Assembly (NCBI GenBank): GCA_030762935.1
Contig: CM060895.1
Coordinates: 36,930,001-36,994,000, forward strand
Direction of reading: 5' to 3'
Length of the DNA: 64,000 nt
From: Hymenopus coronatus
Taxonomy: Eukaryota; Arthropoda; Insecta; Mantodea; Hymenopodidae
This document shows positions 46,747-59,499 of the stretch, piece by piece; position 1 is the stretch's first letter, and each line of letters opens with the position of its first letter. The notes beneath the pieces are model-generated. The model had not been told where the DNA came from, made no database searches, and was given only the letters and a program-made list of their open reading frames with translations. The position numbers were made by a program, and so were the translations under genes.

Positions 46747-48070
46747 TGTTTTACATTTCATCTATCCAAGTTAAATTAGTAAATAAAATGTTCAGTATTT
46801 TATCCTCTTTCTCCAATGTTGCCTATCCAGCGCATGTTTCCTGCAGAAGTTTCATGCTTCTTCTTGCCTCATTTAGCCAGTTTCCATTTGGTCCTTACGG
46901 TTTCTTATGTTTAGTTCCCATTGCATCTCTTCCTTTTGCATTATTTCGTATTCTAATCTAAATACATGTCGAAACCACTGTAATCCTTTTTACTTTCTCT
47001 ATACGCACTATGTACATAAGTGTATAGAGAAGGTATTGCACTCCACCCAAAAATTCGATACCGAGATTTCACCGGAAATATATGTTTTAGGGTCCCCAAT
47101 ATCCAAAAAAAAAGCATTTTCACAAAAAGGTCCGTGTGTGTCCGTGTGTCTGTGAACACGATAACTCAAAAACGAAAAGTAGATAAAATACCAAACTTGG
47201 TATTTAAGTTTAGTATCTTCCAGGGATGCGACATGAAGATTTTGAGAAAAATCCCCCCACCCCATCTACCCTTTACATGGAACTTTTTTTGAAAATTTTT
47301 ATTTTCTCAAAAATGGCTCTAACGATTTTGATTAAAAATTCGTATACTAAAGATATTTACCTGACAAATAAAATGTATATCTTGAATGTTCTGGGAATAG
47401 CCTCTGAAGAGTAGTTTATTCTGGATGAATTTTACTGCATTTTGAATAACTACTAAACCGTAAGAGATGGACAAAAACTTACTACACAAAAAATGTAGAG
47501 CACATTAAATCACACAATTTATGTTGTATATATATTTTTTTCGTGGAGTTCGTCGTTTTTGAGACATTCCTTATTTTTGGTTTCTGCTATGAAAAACCTA
47601 TAAACTTTTCTCATACAGGAACTTGTCAACTCCTATCCATATAAACAAAGCAACTTCATTGACATAGCAACCAGCTTTTGACTATCACTTTAACCTATGG
47701 TAGTCCCTTATTTCGCTTCTACTTACAAGGAAGCGAGTAATAAGACTATTTCCGCTAATTTTTTTTCTCTTCTGATTAGCATAAAGTAAATAGAAGTATA
47801 AGCTTTTTAAGAGTAATTTGTTGCAGGGATATAGAGAAAGATATGTGAATGGTACACATCAGATTTTTTCTGTGTCTTTTACCCATTTATCACTTCAACT
47901 ACATATTTTTCTATGTTTATTATTCGTCGTCTCTTTCTCAAGTTTTTATCTGATCTTCTAAGGAAATCTACTTCAATAGCTCTTAAATACTCTCCCAGTA
48001 ATCTGTTTAGTGTCAAAGTTTCCATCCCATAATGCATCACACTCTCTGTTATTGATTTGTAAACAATTTT
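46747..48070 (-). pseudogene. Non-LTR reverse transcriptase remnant, split by a HINE-like copy
   Basis: The minus frame 47879-48070 reads IVYKSITESVMHYGMETLTL, then LRAIEVDFLRRS, then KRRRIINIE, and stops at TAA. After the insertion (46992-47869), 46747-46977 reads WFRHVFRLEYEI, then MQWELNIRNRK, and later ALDRQHWRKR. The order IYKSI-S-M-YG-ET, A-E-DFLRRS, WF-HV-R and A-DR-WR is the conserved C-terminal region after the RT catalytic core of many non-LTR retrotransposons. Stops and frameshifts show it is dead. The catalytic core (YADD-type motif) is absent. Confidence 0.75.
46992..47869 (+). mobile_element. HINE-like copy inside a non-LTR remnant
   Basis: Complete, from ACTTTCTCTATACGC to CATCAGATTTTTT. 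The flanks are CCTTTT and CTGTGTC, so the target was a T run of the retroelement. The GT tract is short. Confidence 0.95.
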
Positions 48071-48085
48071 CTTTGTTTAGCAAAG

Positions 48086-48487
48086 TATTACTACCATAAA
48101 ACAATAAATTTAACACAATAGCAACAGATCAGAACAGAGCGAGTGCCTACCCGGAGTAAGCCCCCCACTCTCATTCCAGAGAGGTTATCTCCACGTCTCT
48201 TTCTATTTAGGGCAATACTGGGTTACTAAAAAGTCCTTCCCCCCGCCAGTCATGGGAACGCAATCTCCATGGGTATCGGGATCACTGTCACGTCGAGTCC
48301 AACCCAATCCGAAAAAATCTCTTCCGGGAGCGGCTCAGATGTTCAGTACAACTACTTTTAGTAACGTCAGAAGTACCATGAGTGCTCGGGATCCGCAACA
48401 CTTGCACCGGGGCAGCTGAAAAGGTCAGAACCTCCCCCCTAGGGCAAATATAGCAACATTAATAATAATAGAAGCTTCTCTAGGACA
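48086..48487. other. Unassigned stretch, G+C-rich in part
   Basis: About 400 bp. 48150-48430 is richer in G+C but no tRNA-like boxes or coding frame could be supported. Confidence 0.35.
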
Positions 48488-48728
48488 CGCCATGGGCAAG
48501 TGGTCTCAAGTGGTTATACCACTTGGCTCTCACCAAGGCGCATTCGATTCCAAGCGACCGCATTTGTTATTTATGATGGACAATCGGCGCAGAGGCTATT
48601 TTTTTCCGAGTTATCCAGTTCCCCCCCCCCACAATCGATTCCACCGGTGCTCCATCTTAATTCCATGTAACAACAGTTTCGGTGCCATATGTAGTAAAAC
48701 ATGTACGTCAACATTATACAATAAAAAT
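48488..48728 (+). mobile_element. tRNA-derived SINE, type A, old
   Basis: Diverged head (CATGGGCAAGTGGTCTCAAG) and B-box remnant (CATTCGATTCC), body GATGGACAATCGGCGCAG, and CACCGGTGCTCCATCTT as in other type A copies. A HINE-like copy starts at its A-rich tail. Confidence 0.8.
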
Positions 48729-49429
48729 TCTGATGTGTACCATTTACATGACTTTCTCCATATCCCTGCAACAAATAATTCTTAAAAAGCTTATACTTCT
48801 ATTTACTTTATGCTAATCAGAAAAAAAACTTAGCAGAAATAGTCTAATTACTCGCTTCCTTGTAAGTAGAAGCGAAATAAAGGACAACCGTAGGTTAAAG
48901 TGATAGTCAAAAGCTGGTTGCTACGTCAATGAAGTTCCTTTGTTTATATGGATAGGAGTTGACAAGTTCCTGTATGAGAAAAGTATGTTTTTCATAGCAG
49001 AACCCAAAAATAAGGAATGTCTAAAAAACGACGAACTACACGAAAAAAAATGTATATAACATAAATTGTGTGTTTTAATGTGCTCTTCATGTTTTGTGTA
49101 GTAAGCTTTTGTTCATCTTCTACGGTTTAGTAGTTATTCAAAATTTAGTAAAATTCATTCAGAATAAACTACTCTTCAGAGGCTATTCCCAGAAAATTAA
49201 AGATATACATTTCATTTGTCAGGTAAATATGTTTAATATACGAAATTTAAATCAAAATCGTTAGAGCCATTTTTGAGAAAATCAAAATTTTCGAAAAAAG
49301 TTCTATGTAAAGGGTAGTTAGGGTGGGGGAATTTTTCTCAAAATCTTCGTGACGCATCCCTGGAAGATACTAAATTTAAGTACCAAGTACCGACTTTTCG
49401 TTTTTGAGTTATCGTGTTCACAGACACAC

Positions 49430-49480
<51 letters not shown>

Positions 49481-49614
49481 CCTTTTTGTGAAAATGTTTT
49501 TTTTGGATATTGGGGACCCTAAAACATATATTTCCGGTGAAATCTCGTATCGAATTTTTGGGTGGAGTGCAATACTTTCTCTATACACTATGTACACAGT
49601 GCGTATGGAGAAAG
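48729..49614 (-). mobile_element. HINE-like copy, full length, CA expansion
   Basis: First of three tandem minus copies. (CA)n at about 49430-49477. It ends ATGGAGAAAGT. Confidence 0.95.
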
Positions 49615-49621
49615 TAAAAAA

Positions 49622-50283
49622 TCTGATGTGTACCATTCACATGACTTTCTCCATATCCCTGCAACAAATAATTCTTAAAAAGCTTATACTTCTATTTACT
49701 TTATGCTAATCAGTAAAAAACTTAGCAGAAATAGTCTAATTACTCGCTTCATTGTAAGTAGAAGCGAAATAAAGGACAACCGTAGGTTAAAGTGATAGTC
49801 AGAAGCTGGTAGCTATGTCAATGACGTTCCTTTGTTTATATGGATATGAGTTGACAAGTTCCTGTATGAGAAAAGTATACGTTTTTCATTGCAGAAACCA
49901 AAAATAAGGAATGTCTCAAAAACGGCAAACTCCACGAAAAAAATCTACATAACATAAATTGTGTGTTTTAATATGCCCTACATTTTTTGTGCAGTAAGTT
50001 TTTGTCCATCTCTTACGGTTTAGCAGTTATTCAAAATTTAGTAAAATTCATCCAGAATAAACTACTCTTCAGAAGCTATTCCCAGAAAATTCAAGATACA
50101 CATTTTATTTGTCTCGTAAATATCTTTAATATACGAAATTTAAATCAAAATCGTTAGAGCCATTTTTGAGAAAATCAAATGGGGGAATTTTTCTCAAAAT
50201 CTTCGTGTCGCATCCCTGGAAGATACTAAACTTAAGTACCAAGTTTGGTATTTTACCGACTTTTCGCTTTTGACTTATCGTGT
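49622..50283 (-). mobile_element. HINE-like copy, 5'-truncated, tandem
   Basis: TCTGATGTGTACC to TATCGTGTT. It has a ~45-bp deletion at 50180 and ends just before the CA tract. Very similar to both neighbours. Confidence 0.9.
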
Positions 50284-50755
50284 TTTCATAGCACAAACCA
50301 AAAATAAGGAATGTCTCAAAAACGACAAACTCCACGAAAAAAATGTATATATTATAAATTGTGTGTTTTAATGTGCTCTACATTTTTGTGTAGTAAGTTT
50401 TTGTCCATCTCTTACGGTTTAGCAGTTATTCAAAATTTAGTAAAATTCATCCAGAATAAACTACTTTTCAGAGGCTATTCCCAGAAAGTTAAAGATATAC
50501 ATTTCATTTGTCACGTAAATATCTTTAATATCCGAAATTTTAATCAAAATCGTTAGAGCAATTTTTGAGAAAATCAAAATGTTCAAAAAAAGTTCCATGT
50601 AAAGGGTAGTTGGGGGTGGGGGATTTTTCTCAAAATGTTCGTGTGGCATCCCTGGAAGATACTAAACTTAAGTACCAAGTTTGGTATTTTACCGACTTTT
50701 CGTTTTTGAGTTATCGTGTTCACAGATACACGGACACACGGACACACACACACAC

Positions 50756-50793
<38 letters not shown>

Positions 50794-50930
50794 GACCTTT
50801 TTGTGAAAATGCAATTTTTGGATATTGGGGACCCTAAAACATATATTTCCGGTGAAATCTCGGTATCGAATTTTTGGTGGAGTGCAATACTTTCTCTATA
50901 CACTACGTACATAGTGCGTATGGAGAAAGT
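50284..50930 (-). mobile_element. HINE-like copy, 3'-truncated, tandem, CA expansion
   Basis: Begins at TTCATAGCACAAACC, mid-element, and ends TGGAGAAAGT. Interrupted (CA)n at about 50733-50792. With the previous piece it looks like an unequal-exchange product. Positions 50931-51132 are unassigned. Confidence 0.9.
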
Positions 50931-51132
50931 AAAAAGACAGTCGTGTCCCTTCGCAGTACAAAGTATCCAGAGAACATCCCGTTGCCCTGGCATACACCAC
51001 CATCCACACTATTATAATTCTGAAGCAGACCAACTAGATGAAGGATGAGGTGAAATGGGGGCTAGGAAATTCGCGCGATGTAATGAATAGTTCATGGTTC
51101 ACTAGAAAACCCGGGAAAAGCTTTCGAAAAAA

Positions 51133-51886
51133 TCTAATGTGTTCTATTGGCATGACTTTCTCTACATCTCGGTAATACAACACTGTTACAAAGTTTATTC
51201 TTCTATTTACTTCATTCTAATCGAGATAAACATTAGCAGAAATAGTCTAATTACTTGCTTCTTTTTAAGTAGAAGGAAATTCCCGTATGAGAAAAGTTTA
51301 AGTATTTTAGAACTGCAACCAATAACAAGAAATACCTCAATTATGGTCAACTTCATAAAAAATGTGTGTTTTAAACAGATCTACATTTTCTGTGTTGAAA
51401 ATTGTTGTCTATCTCTTACAGTTTACAATTATGCAAAATTCAGCAACATTCTCTCAGAATAAACACGTGTTCAGAGGTTATTCCCAGAAAATACGACATA
51501 TGCATTTTATTTGTCATTAAATATCTCTAATATACGGTATTTTAATCAAAATCGTTAAAGCCAGTTCGGAGAAAATCAAAATTTTAGAAAATGTTTCCAT
51601 GTAAAGAGTAATTTGGAATAGGACGATTTTCCTCAAAATCTTTGTGTCTCATCCCTGGAAGATACTAAACTCAAGTACCAAGTTTGGTATTTTACAGACT
51701 TTTCGTTTTCGAGTTATCATGTTCACAGACACGCGGACACAAACACGCACGGACCTTTTTTAAAAATGTTTATTTTTTGGAACCAGGCGAGCATAAAACG
51801 TGTATTTCCGGTGAAATCTCGACATCGAATTTTTGGACGGAAAGTGCAATACCTTCTCTATACACTATGTACATAGTACACGTAGA
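51133..51886 (-). mobile_element. HINE-like copy with internal deletion
   Basis: TCTAATGTGTTCT to the palindrome (CTATGTACATAG, then ACACGTAGA). About 130 bp after AAGTAGAAGG are missing. Positions 51887-52138 are unassigned AT-rich DNA. Confidence 0.85.
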
Positions 51887-52138
51887 ATACTTGTGTTGAT
51901 TAGAATGAAAAGTATGAATTTTTAAATAAATACCTTAAAATGTTATTGAAAAATAATGATTTTTAAATTAAAAAAAAACACACACACATTTAAGAACTTT
52001 TTCGCTAAACTAAACCCTATTTAGGTGCAAACGTGTGTTGAAAACTACAGTCCGTAGTGTCAATTAGTTTCTCAGATAATGGAGTATCTGTATAAACAAT
52101 TGTACCTCAGAAATTGCTTTCAAACATACATTAAAAAC

Positions 52139-53016
52139 TCTGATGTGTTCCATTCACATCACTTTCTGTATATCTCTGCAACAAATTATTGTTAAAAACC
52201 TTATGCTTCTATTTACTTCATACTAAACGAGAAAAAAATCAGCAGAAATAGTCCTATTACTTGCTTCCTTGTAAGTAGAAGCTAAATAAGGGAGTATTAT
52301 TGGTTAAAGTGATATTCAAAGACTGATTGCTATGTCACTGAAGCTCCTTTGTTTGTGTGGACAGGAGTTGACAAAGTCCTGTGTGAGAAAAGTATAATTT
52401 TTAATAGCTGAAACCAAAAACAAGGAATATCTCAAAAAGGATCAACTCCATGAAAAAAATGTATCTAACATAACTTATGTGTTTTAAAGTGATCTGCATT
52501 TTTCGCGCAGTAAGTTTTTGTCCCTCGCTTACGGTTTAGCAGTTATGCAAAATTCCATAAAATTCATCCAGAATAAACTACTCTTCAGAGGCTATTCCCA
52601 GAAAAGTCAAGATATACATTTGATTTGTCAGGTAAATATCTTTAATATACGATATTTTAAACAAAATTGTTAGAGCCATTTTTTAGAAAATCAAAATTTT
52701 CGAAAAAAGTTCCATATAAAGGGTAGTTTGTGGTGGGGGACTTTTCTCAAAATCTTCGTGTCGCATCCCTGGAGGATACTAAACTTAAGTACCAAGTTTG
52801 GTGTTTTACCGACTTTTCGTTTTATGAGTTATCATGTTCACAGACACACGAACACACTGACACATGGACACACACACGGACCTTTTTCTGAACATACTTT
52901 TTTTGGACACTGGGGACCCTAAAACATATATTTTCGGCGAAATCTCGGTATCGAATTTTTTGGTGGAGTGCAATAACTTCTCTATACACTGTGTACATAA
53001 TACGCATAGAGAAAGT
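52139..53016 (-). mobile_element. HINE-like copy, full length
   Basis: TCTGATGTGTTCC to TAGAGAAAGT, with a fragmented CA tract (52845-52878). Head-to-tail with the next copy, separated by AAAAA. Confidence 0.95.
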
Positions 53017-53021
53017 AAAAA

Positions 53022-53718
53022 TCTGATGTGTTCCATTCACATGCGTTTCTCTACATCTCTGCAACAAATTATTCTAATTACTGTATCTAATCGAAAAAAA
53101 ATAGCAGAAATAGCCTTATTACTTGCTTCCTTATTAATAGAAGCGAAATAAAAGAGTACCATAGGTTAAAGTGATAGTCAAAAGCGGTTGCTATGTGAAT
53201 GAAGTTCCTTTGTTTGTATGGACATGGATTCACAAAGTCATGTATAGGAAAAATATAAGTTTTTATAGCTGAAACCAAAAACAAGGAATATCTCAAAAAC
53301 AATCAACTCCACGAAAAAAATGTATGTATGTATATATATATATATATATATTGTGTGTTTTTGCTGTGTGGTAAGTTTTTGTCCATCTCTTACGGTTTAG
53401 CAGTTAACAAAAGTTCCGTAAAATTGACCCAGAATAAAGAAGTCTTAGAGGCTATTCCTAGAAAATTCAAAATATACATTTTATTTTTCAGGTAAATATC
53501 TTTAATATACGATATTTTAATCAACATCGTTAGAGCCATTTTTGAGAAAATCAAAATTTTCGAAAAACGTTCCATGTAAACGATAGTTTGGGGTGGGGGG
53601 ATTTTTCTCAAAATCTTCGTGTCGCATCCCTGGAAGATATTAAACTTAAATACCAAGTTTGGTATTTTGAAGACTTTTCGTTTTTAAGTTATCGTATTCA
53701 TAGACTCACGGACACACT

Positions 53719-53773
<55 letters not shown>

Positions 53774-53901
53774 ACACGGACTTTTTCTTAAAATAATTTG
53801 TTTGGATACAGGGGACCTCTGGTGATATCTCGGTATTGAATTGTTTGGTGGAATGCAATAACTTCTCTATACACTATGTACATAGTACGTATAGAGAAAG
53901 T
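53022..53901 (-). mobile_element. HINE-like copy, full length, CA and TA expansions
   Basis: (CA)n at about 53717-53777. A second microsatellite (TA)n at 53332-53350 arose in the GTATATAAC block. The right flank to 54031 is unassigned. Confidence 0.95.
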
Positions 53902-54344
53902 AAAAAAGTAACCTAAGTTTACAAACGCAACTTTACAGTACTTCGAAACTCTCACATGAAGGAAATATGAAGGGATCCGATGCTCCGAATGGCTAAAGTA
54001 AAATTCTCCAATAAAAATAAAAACAAAAAAATCAGATGTGTTACATTCACATGACTTTCTCTATACCTCTGCAGTAAATTATTCATACAAACCTTATGCT
54101 TCTATATACTTCCTGCTAATCGAGAAAAAATTAACAGAAATAGACTTACTACTTTTTTCCTTGTAAGTAGAAGCGAAATAAGGAAGTACCATAAGTTAAA
54201 GTGATAGTCAAAAGCTGGTTACTATGTGACTGAAGTTCCTTTGTTTGTATGGACAGGAGTTGACAAATTCCTGTATAAGAAAAGTTTTCAAAGCTGAATC
54301 AAAAACAAGAAATATCTCAAAAACGATCAACTCCACGAAAAAAA

Positions 54345-54740
54345 TCTGATGTGTTCCATTCACATGACTTTCTCTATATCTCTGTAAATTATTATTGTTA
54401 ATAAGCTTATATTTTATTTATTTCATGTTAATCGAGAAAAATTAGCAGAAATAGTCTTATTTCTTGCTTTATTGTAAGTAGAAGCGAAATAAGGGAGTGC
54501 CATAGGTTAAAGTGAAAGCCAAAAGCTGGTTGCTATGTGACTGATGTTTCTTTGTTTGTATGGACAGGAGTTGACAAATTCCTGCATGAGAAAAGTATAA
54601 GTTTTCACTTTCTCTATACTCACTATGTACATAGTGTATAGAGAATGTATTGCACTCCACCAAAAATTCGATACCGAGATTTCACCGGAAATATGTTTTA
54701 GGGTCACCTTTATCTAAAAAAAAGCATTTTCGGAAAAAGG

Positions 54741-54777
<37 letters not shown>

Positions 54778-56082
54778 GTGTGTCTGTGAACACGATAACT
54801 CAAAAACGAAAAGTCGGTAAAATACCAAACTTGGTATTTTAAGTTTAGTATCTTCCAGGGATGTGACACGAAGATTTTGAGAAAAATTCCCCCACCCCCA
54901 ACTACCCTTTACATGGAACTTTTTTCGAAAATTTTGATTTTCTCAAAAATGGATCAAACGAGTTTGATTAAAATTTCGTATATTAAAGATATTTACGTGA
55001 CAAATAAAAGATATATTTTGAATTTTCTGGGAATAGCCTCTGAAGAGTAGTTTATTCTAGATGAATTTTACTAAATTTTGAATAACTGCTAAACGTAAGA
55101 GATGGACAAAAACTTACTACACAAAAATGTAGAGCACGTTAAAACACACAATTTATGTTATATACATTTTTTTCGTGGAGTTCGCCGTTTTTGTGACATT
55201 CCTTATTTTTGGTTTCTGCTATGAAAAGCATACATTTCTCATCCAGGAATTTGTCAACTGCTGTCCATACAAACAAAGAAACTTCAGTGACATAGCAACC
55301 AACTTTGGATTATCACTTCAACCTATGGTATTCCCTTATTTCACCTCTACTTACAAGGAAGCAAGTAATATGGCTATTTGTGCTAATGTTTTACTGATTA
55401 GCATAAAGTAAATAGACTTATAAGGTTTTCAAGAATAATTTGTAGCAGGGATATAGAGAACGTCATGTGAATGGTACACATCAGATTTTTCAAAGCTGAA
55501 ACCAAGAAAAAGGAATATCTCAAAAACGATCAACTCCACGAAAAAAAATGTATATAACATAAATTGTGTTTTAACGTGCTCTACATTTTTTGTGGTTAAA
55601 GTTTTTGTTCATCTCTTACGGTTTAGTAGTTATGAGAAATTCATCCAGAATAAAGTAGTCTTCTGAGGCTATTCCCAGAAAATTTAAAATATACATTTTG
55701 TCAGGTAAATAACTTTAATATACGATATTTTAATCAAAATCGATAAAGCCATTTTTTTAGAAAATCAAAATGTTCGAAAGAAGTTCCATGTAAACGGTAG
55801 TTTGGGGTGGGGGGATTTTTCTCAAAATCTTCGTGTCCATTCCTGGAAAATACTAAACTTAAATACCAAGTTTGGTATTTTACCGACTTTTCGTTTTTGA
55901 GTTATCGTGTTCACAGACACACACACACACACACTCACACACGGACCTTTTTCTGAAAATACTTTTTTTTTGGTACAGGGGACCCTAAAACACATATTTC
56001 CGGTGAAATCTCGGTATCGAATTTTTTGATGGAGTGCAATACATTCTCTATTCACTATGTACATAGTGAGTATAGAGAAAGT
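54345..56082 (-). mobile_element. HINE-like middle copy of a three-level nest
   Basis: Segments 54345-54606 and 55491-56082. It runs from TCTGATGTGTTCC to TAGAGAAAGT and is interrupted at GTATAAGTTTT / CAAAGCTGAAACC, which are contiguous in intact copies apart from one T run. CA tract at 55917-55941. Confidence 0.95.
54607..55490 (+). mobile_element. HINE-like innermost copy, GT expansion
   Basis: Complete, from ACTTTCTCTATACTC to CATCAGATTTTT, opposite in orientation to its host. (GT)n at about 54744-54775. Confidence 0.95.
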
Positions 56083-56829
56083 AAAAATGTATATAAAATA
56101 AATTGTGTGTTTTAAAGTGCTCTACATTTGTTGTTTGGTAAGTTTTTGTCCATCTCTTACGGTTTAGCAGTTATGCAAAATTGCGTAAGATTCATCCAGA
56201 ATAAAGCAGTCTTCAGAGGCTATTCCCAGAGAATTCAAGATATACATATTATTTGTCAGCTAAATATCTTTAATATACGATATTTTAATCAAAATCGTTA
56301 TAGCCATTTTTAAGAAAATCAAACTTTTCGAAAAAAGTTCCATGTAAAGGGTAGTTTGGGGTGGGGGGATGTGTCTCAAAATCTTCGTGTCGCATCCCTG
56401 GAAGATACTTTACCGACTTTTCGTTTTTGAGTTATTGTGTTCACAGACACACGGACACACTGACACACGGACAGACACACACGGACATTTTTGTGAAAAT
56501 CCTTTTTTTGGATACAGGGGACCCTAAAACATATATTTCCGGTGAAATCTCGGTATAGAATTTTTGGGTGGAATACAATACCTCAGCTATCACTATGTAC
56601 ATTGTACCACGGGGCTAGAGAAAGTAAAAAGAACATTTCTTTTTTAGCACTAATATTTACGAAGTTATTGATGTTTCAACCAGTGAGTGTACCAGAATGC
56701 TCTAAAAATTACTATGCAGAATCATTTTCAACAATACGTTTAAAATATTTACCAAGAAAATTATATCAAAATAAGCGGTAGATTCGAAACATCCTTATAC
56801 AATTGAAACATGAAAATGGGGAGAAAAAA

Positions 56830-57690
56830 TCTGATATGTTTCATTCATATGACTTTTTCTACATCTCTGCAACAAATTATTATTAAGAAGCTAATGCTAC
56901 TACTTACTTCATGCTAATCGAGAAAAAATTAGTAAAAATATCCTTATTACTTGCTTCCTTGTAAGTAGAAGCGAAATAAGGGAGTACCTTAGGTTAAAGT
57001 AATAGTTAATAGCTGGTTGCTATGTGACTGAAGCTCCTTTGTGCAGACAGGAGTTGACAATTTCCTATATGAGAAAAGTATATATGTTTTTCAAAGCTGA
57101 AACCAATAACGAGGAATATACTAAAAACTATCAACTCTACGAAAAAATGTATCTAACACAAATTGCGTGTTTTAACGTGCTCTACATTTGCTGTATGGTA
57201 AGTTTTTGTCCATCTCTTACGGTTTAGCGTTTATGCATAATTCCTCAAAATTCATCCAGAATAAAGTAGTCTTCAGTGGCTTTCCCCAGAAAATTCAAGA
57301 TTTACATTTTATTTTTCATATAAATATCTATAATAAACGATATTATAATCAAAATTGTTAGAGTCATTTTTGAAAAAATCAAAATTTTCGAATAAAGTTC
57401 CATGTAAAGGGTAGCTGGGGGTGGGGGATTTGCTTGAAAATCTTCGTATCGCATCCTTGGAACATACCAATCTTAAATATCAAGTTTGTTATTCAATGGT
57501 ATTTTCGTTTTTGGGCTATGCAGACACACACACACACACATGCATACACACGGACCTTTTTGTAAAAATGCTTTTTTTGGATTCAGGGGGATTCAAAACA
57601 TATATTTCCGGTGAAATCTCGGTATCGAATTTTTGAGTGGAATGCAAAACCTTCTCTATACACTATGTACGTAGTACGTGTAGAGAAAGT
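56830..57690 (-). mobile_element. HINE-like copy, full length
   Basis: TCTGATATGTTTC to TAGAGAAAGT, CA tract 57525-57550. Positions 56627-56829 are unassigned. Confidence 0.9.
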
Positions 57691-58653
57691 AAAAATTAGA
57701 TATGGAAATTCCATTTCGACTCTCCTTAATTAGGGAGTTTAGGAATAATGTTTTGGTGCTACGTTCGCGTCCTAGCCAGAGCTTCCCAACTGTCGAAAGT
57801 GTGAAAAAGAAAAGACAAGGATGGAAAAGGACGAGAGTAAAACAAGAAATGGTAGCTGAGAGACGGAGAGCTATGGACATAAATTCCAGGCCAACTCCTG
57901 CAGTCTCCGTTTGATGAGCCCATCCCCTTGACTGCAATCTTTTATCCGCGACCACCATAATCTCCCCTCTTATCGTCCATTTCTCTCCGAGATACTGCCA
58001 ACGGTCGTAATAAGGAAATAAGATTCAAAATTCACTTAGCCAGGACCATAACCGAACGAGGGACGATGTTTTTCTCTTGTCTTGATGATCACATGGGCAG
58101 TGACTTGAAAGAGTCGTGCTAACAGCCATCCTTTTCCTTTACGCATTTCTTTTGCTCCTTCCATGGCCTTCTTGATGTTCAGCTCTTCATTATAAGTATG
58201 CTGTTGACTGCAAAACGGGACGCATTTCTGCTTCTTCTGGAACGTATTTATAGCTTTTGAATTTTACAGCCCATATCATCGCGTTCCTTCGTAATTTCTG
58301 ATATCAACTAACTGAAATATGTGTTCTGCTTTTACTAAAATTTTCCAAATATGGGAGACTATAAAAACGGCGCAAAATGGGTAACTCAAACATCATAATT
58401 TAAACTCATGCTGACTGCTTCTTCCACGAAGCATCTGTGAGGTTCGTTATAGCAAGTTTGAAATAATCAGTTTTGTTTATGTTTAACATTCAATAGTTTT
58501 ATAGTCAGTAGTTATTTCATTTTATGACTAACCCTTGTTTATTATAACCCTGCTCCTCTGATATGTAACCGTCCCAGCACGATTTATTTTGTTTCCTCTG
58601 ATTGGCTAATGAACACCTTTGCAGACAATATACAAGTAACGGTTTGGAAAAAA
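57691..58653. other. Unassigned stretch containing a coding-like frame
   Basis: About 960 bp with no repeat recognised. The frame at 58036-58263 is listed separately. A 70-codon plus frame (57702-57914) is Arg/Lys-rich and unsupported. Confidence 0.4.
58036..58263 (-). pseudogene. Unrecognised 75-codon coding-like frame
   Basis: The frame is open between stops and reads KKQKCVPFCSQQHTYNEELN, then IKKAMEGAKEMRKGKGWLLA, then RLFQVTAHVIIKTREKHRPS. Amino-acid usage is protein-like (balanced, charged helix, few low-complexity runs), unlike frames in the AT-rich repeats. There is no ATG before codon 34, so it would be an exon or a broken transposon gene. No domain is recognised. Confidence 0.3.
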
Positions 58654-59485
58654 TATGATGTGCTCCATTCACACTTTTTCTACATCTCTGCAACAAATTA
58701 TTGCTAAAAAGCTTATGCTTCCATTTACTTCGTGTTAATCGAGAAAAAATTAGCAAAAATAGTCCTGTTACTTCCTTCCTTGTAAGCAGAAGCGAAATAA
58801 GGGAGTACCATATGTTAAAGTGATAGTCAAAAGCTGGTTGATATGTGACTGAAGTTCCTTTGTTTGTATGGACAGGAGTTACAATTTTTTTTCAAAGCTA
58901 AAACCAAAAACAAGGAATATCACAAAAATGATCAACTCCACGAAATAAAGTGTATATAACATAAATTGTGTGTTTTAATATGCTCTACATTTTTGTCTAT
59001 CTCTTACGGTTTAGCAGTTATGCAAAATTCCGTAAAATTCATTCAGAATAAAGTACTCTACAGAGGCTATTCCCAGAAAATTCAAGTTACACCTACATTT
59101 TATTTTAGGATAAATCATCTTTAATATACGATATTTTAATCTAAATCGTGAGAGCCTTTTTTGAGAACATCAAAATGTTCGAAAAAAGTTCTATATAAAG
59201 GGTAGTTGGGAGTGGGGGGATTTTCTTGAAAATCTTCGTGTCTCATCCTTGGAAGATACCAAACTTAAATTCTTTTCGTATTTCAGCTATGTTGTCCACA
59301 GCCCCGCCCACACACACAAACAAACACATAGACACACACACACAGACACGGACCCTTTTACAAAATTGTTTTTTTTATTCAGGGGGACCCAAAACATGTA
59401 TTTCCGGTGGAATATCGGTATCGAATTTTTGGGTGTATTACAATACCTTCTCTATGTATTATGTATTAGTACGTATAGAGAAAAT
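58654..59485 (-). mobile_element. HINE-like copy, full length
   Basis: TATGATGTGCTCC to TAGAGAAAAT. The CA tract is imperfect (59308-59347). A mariner remnant directly follows its 5' end. Confidence 0.9.
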
Positions 59486-59499
59486 AAGAATGCATAAAC

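Larger units (their letters stand above)
54032..56626 (-). mobile_element. HINE-like outer host of a three-level nest
   Basis: Segments 54032-54344 and 56083-56626. The consensus CCACG-A7-TGTAT is cut after CCACGAAAAAAA and resumes AAAAATGTATATAAA. The 5' end has the variant palindrome ATGTACATTGTACC. Confidence 0.9.
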
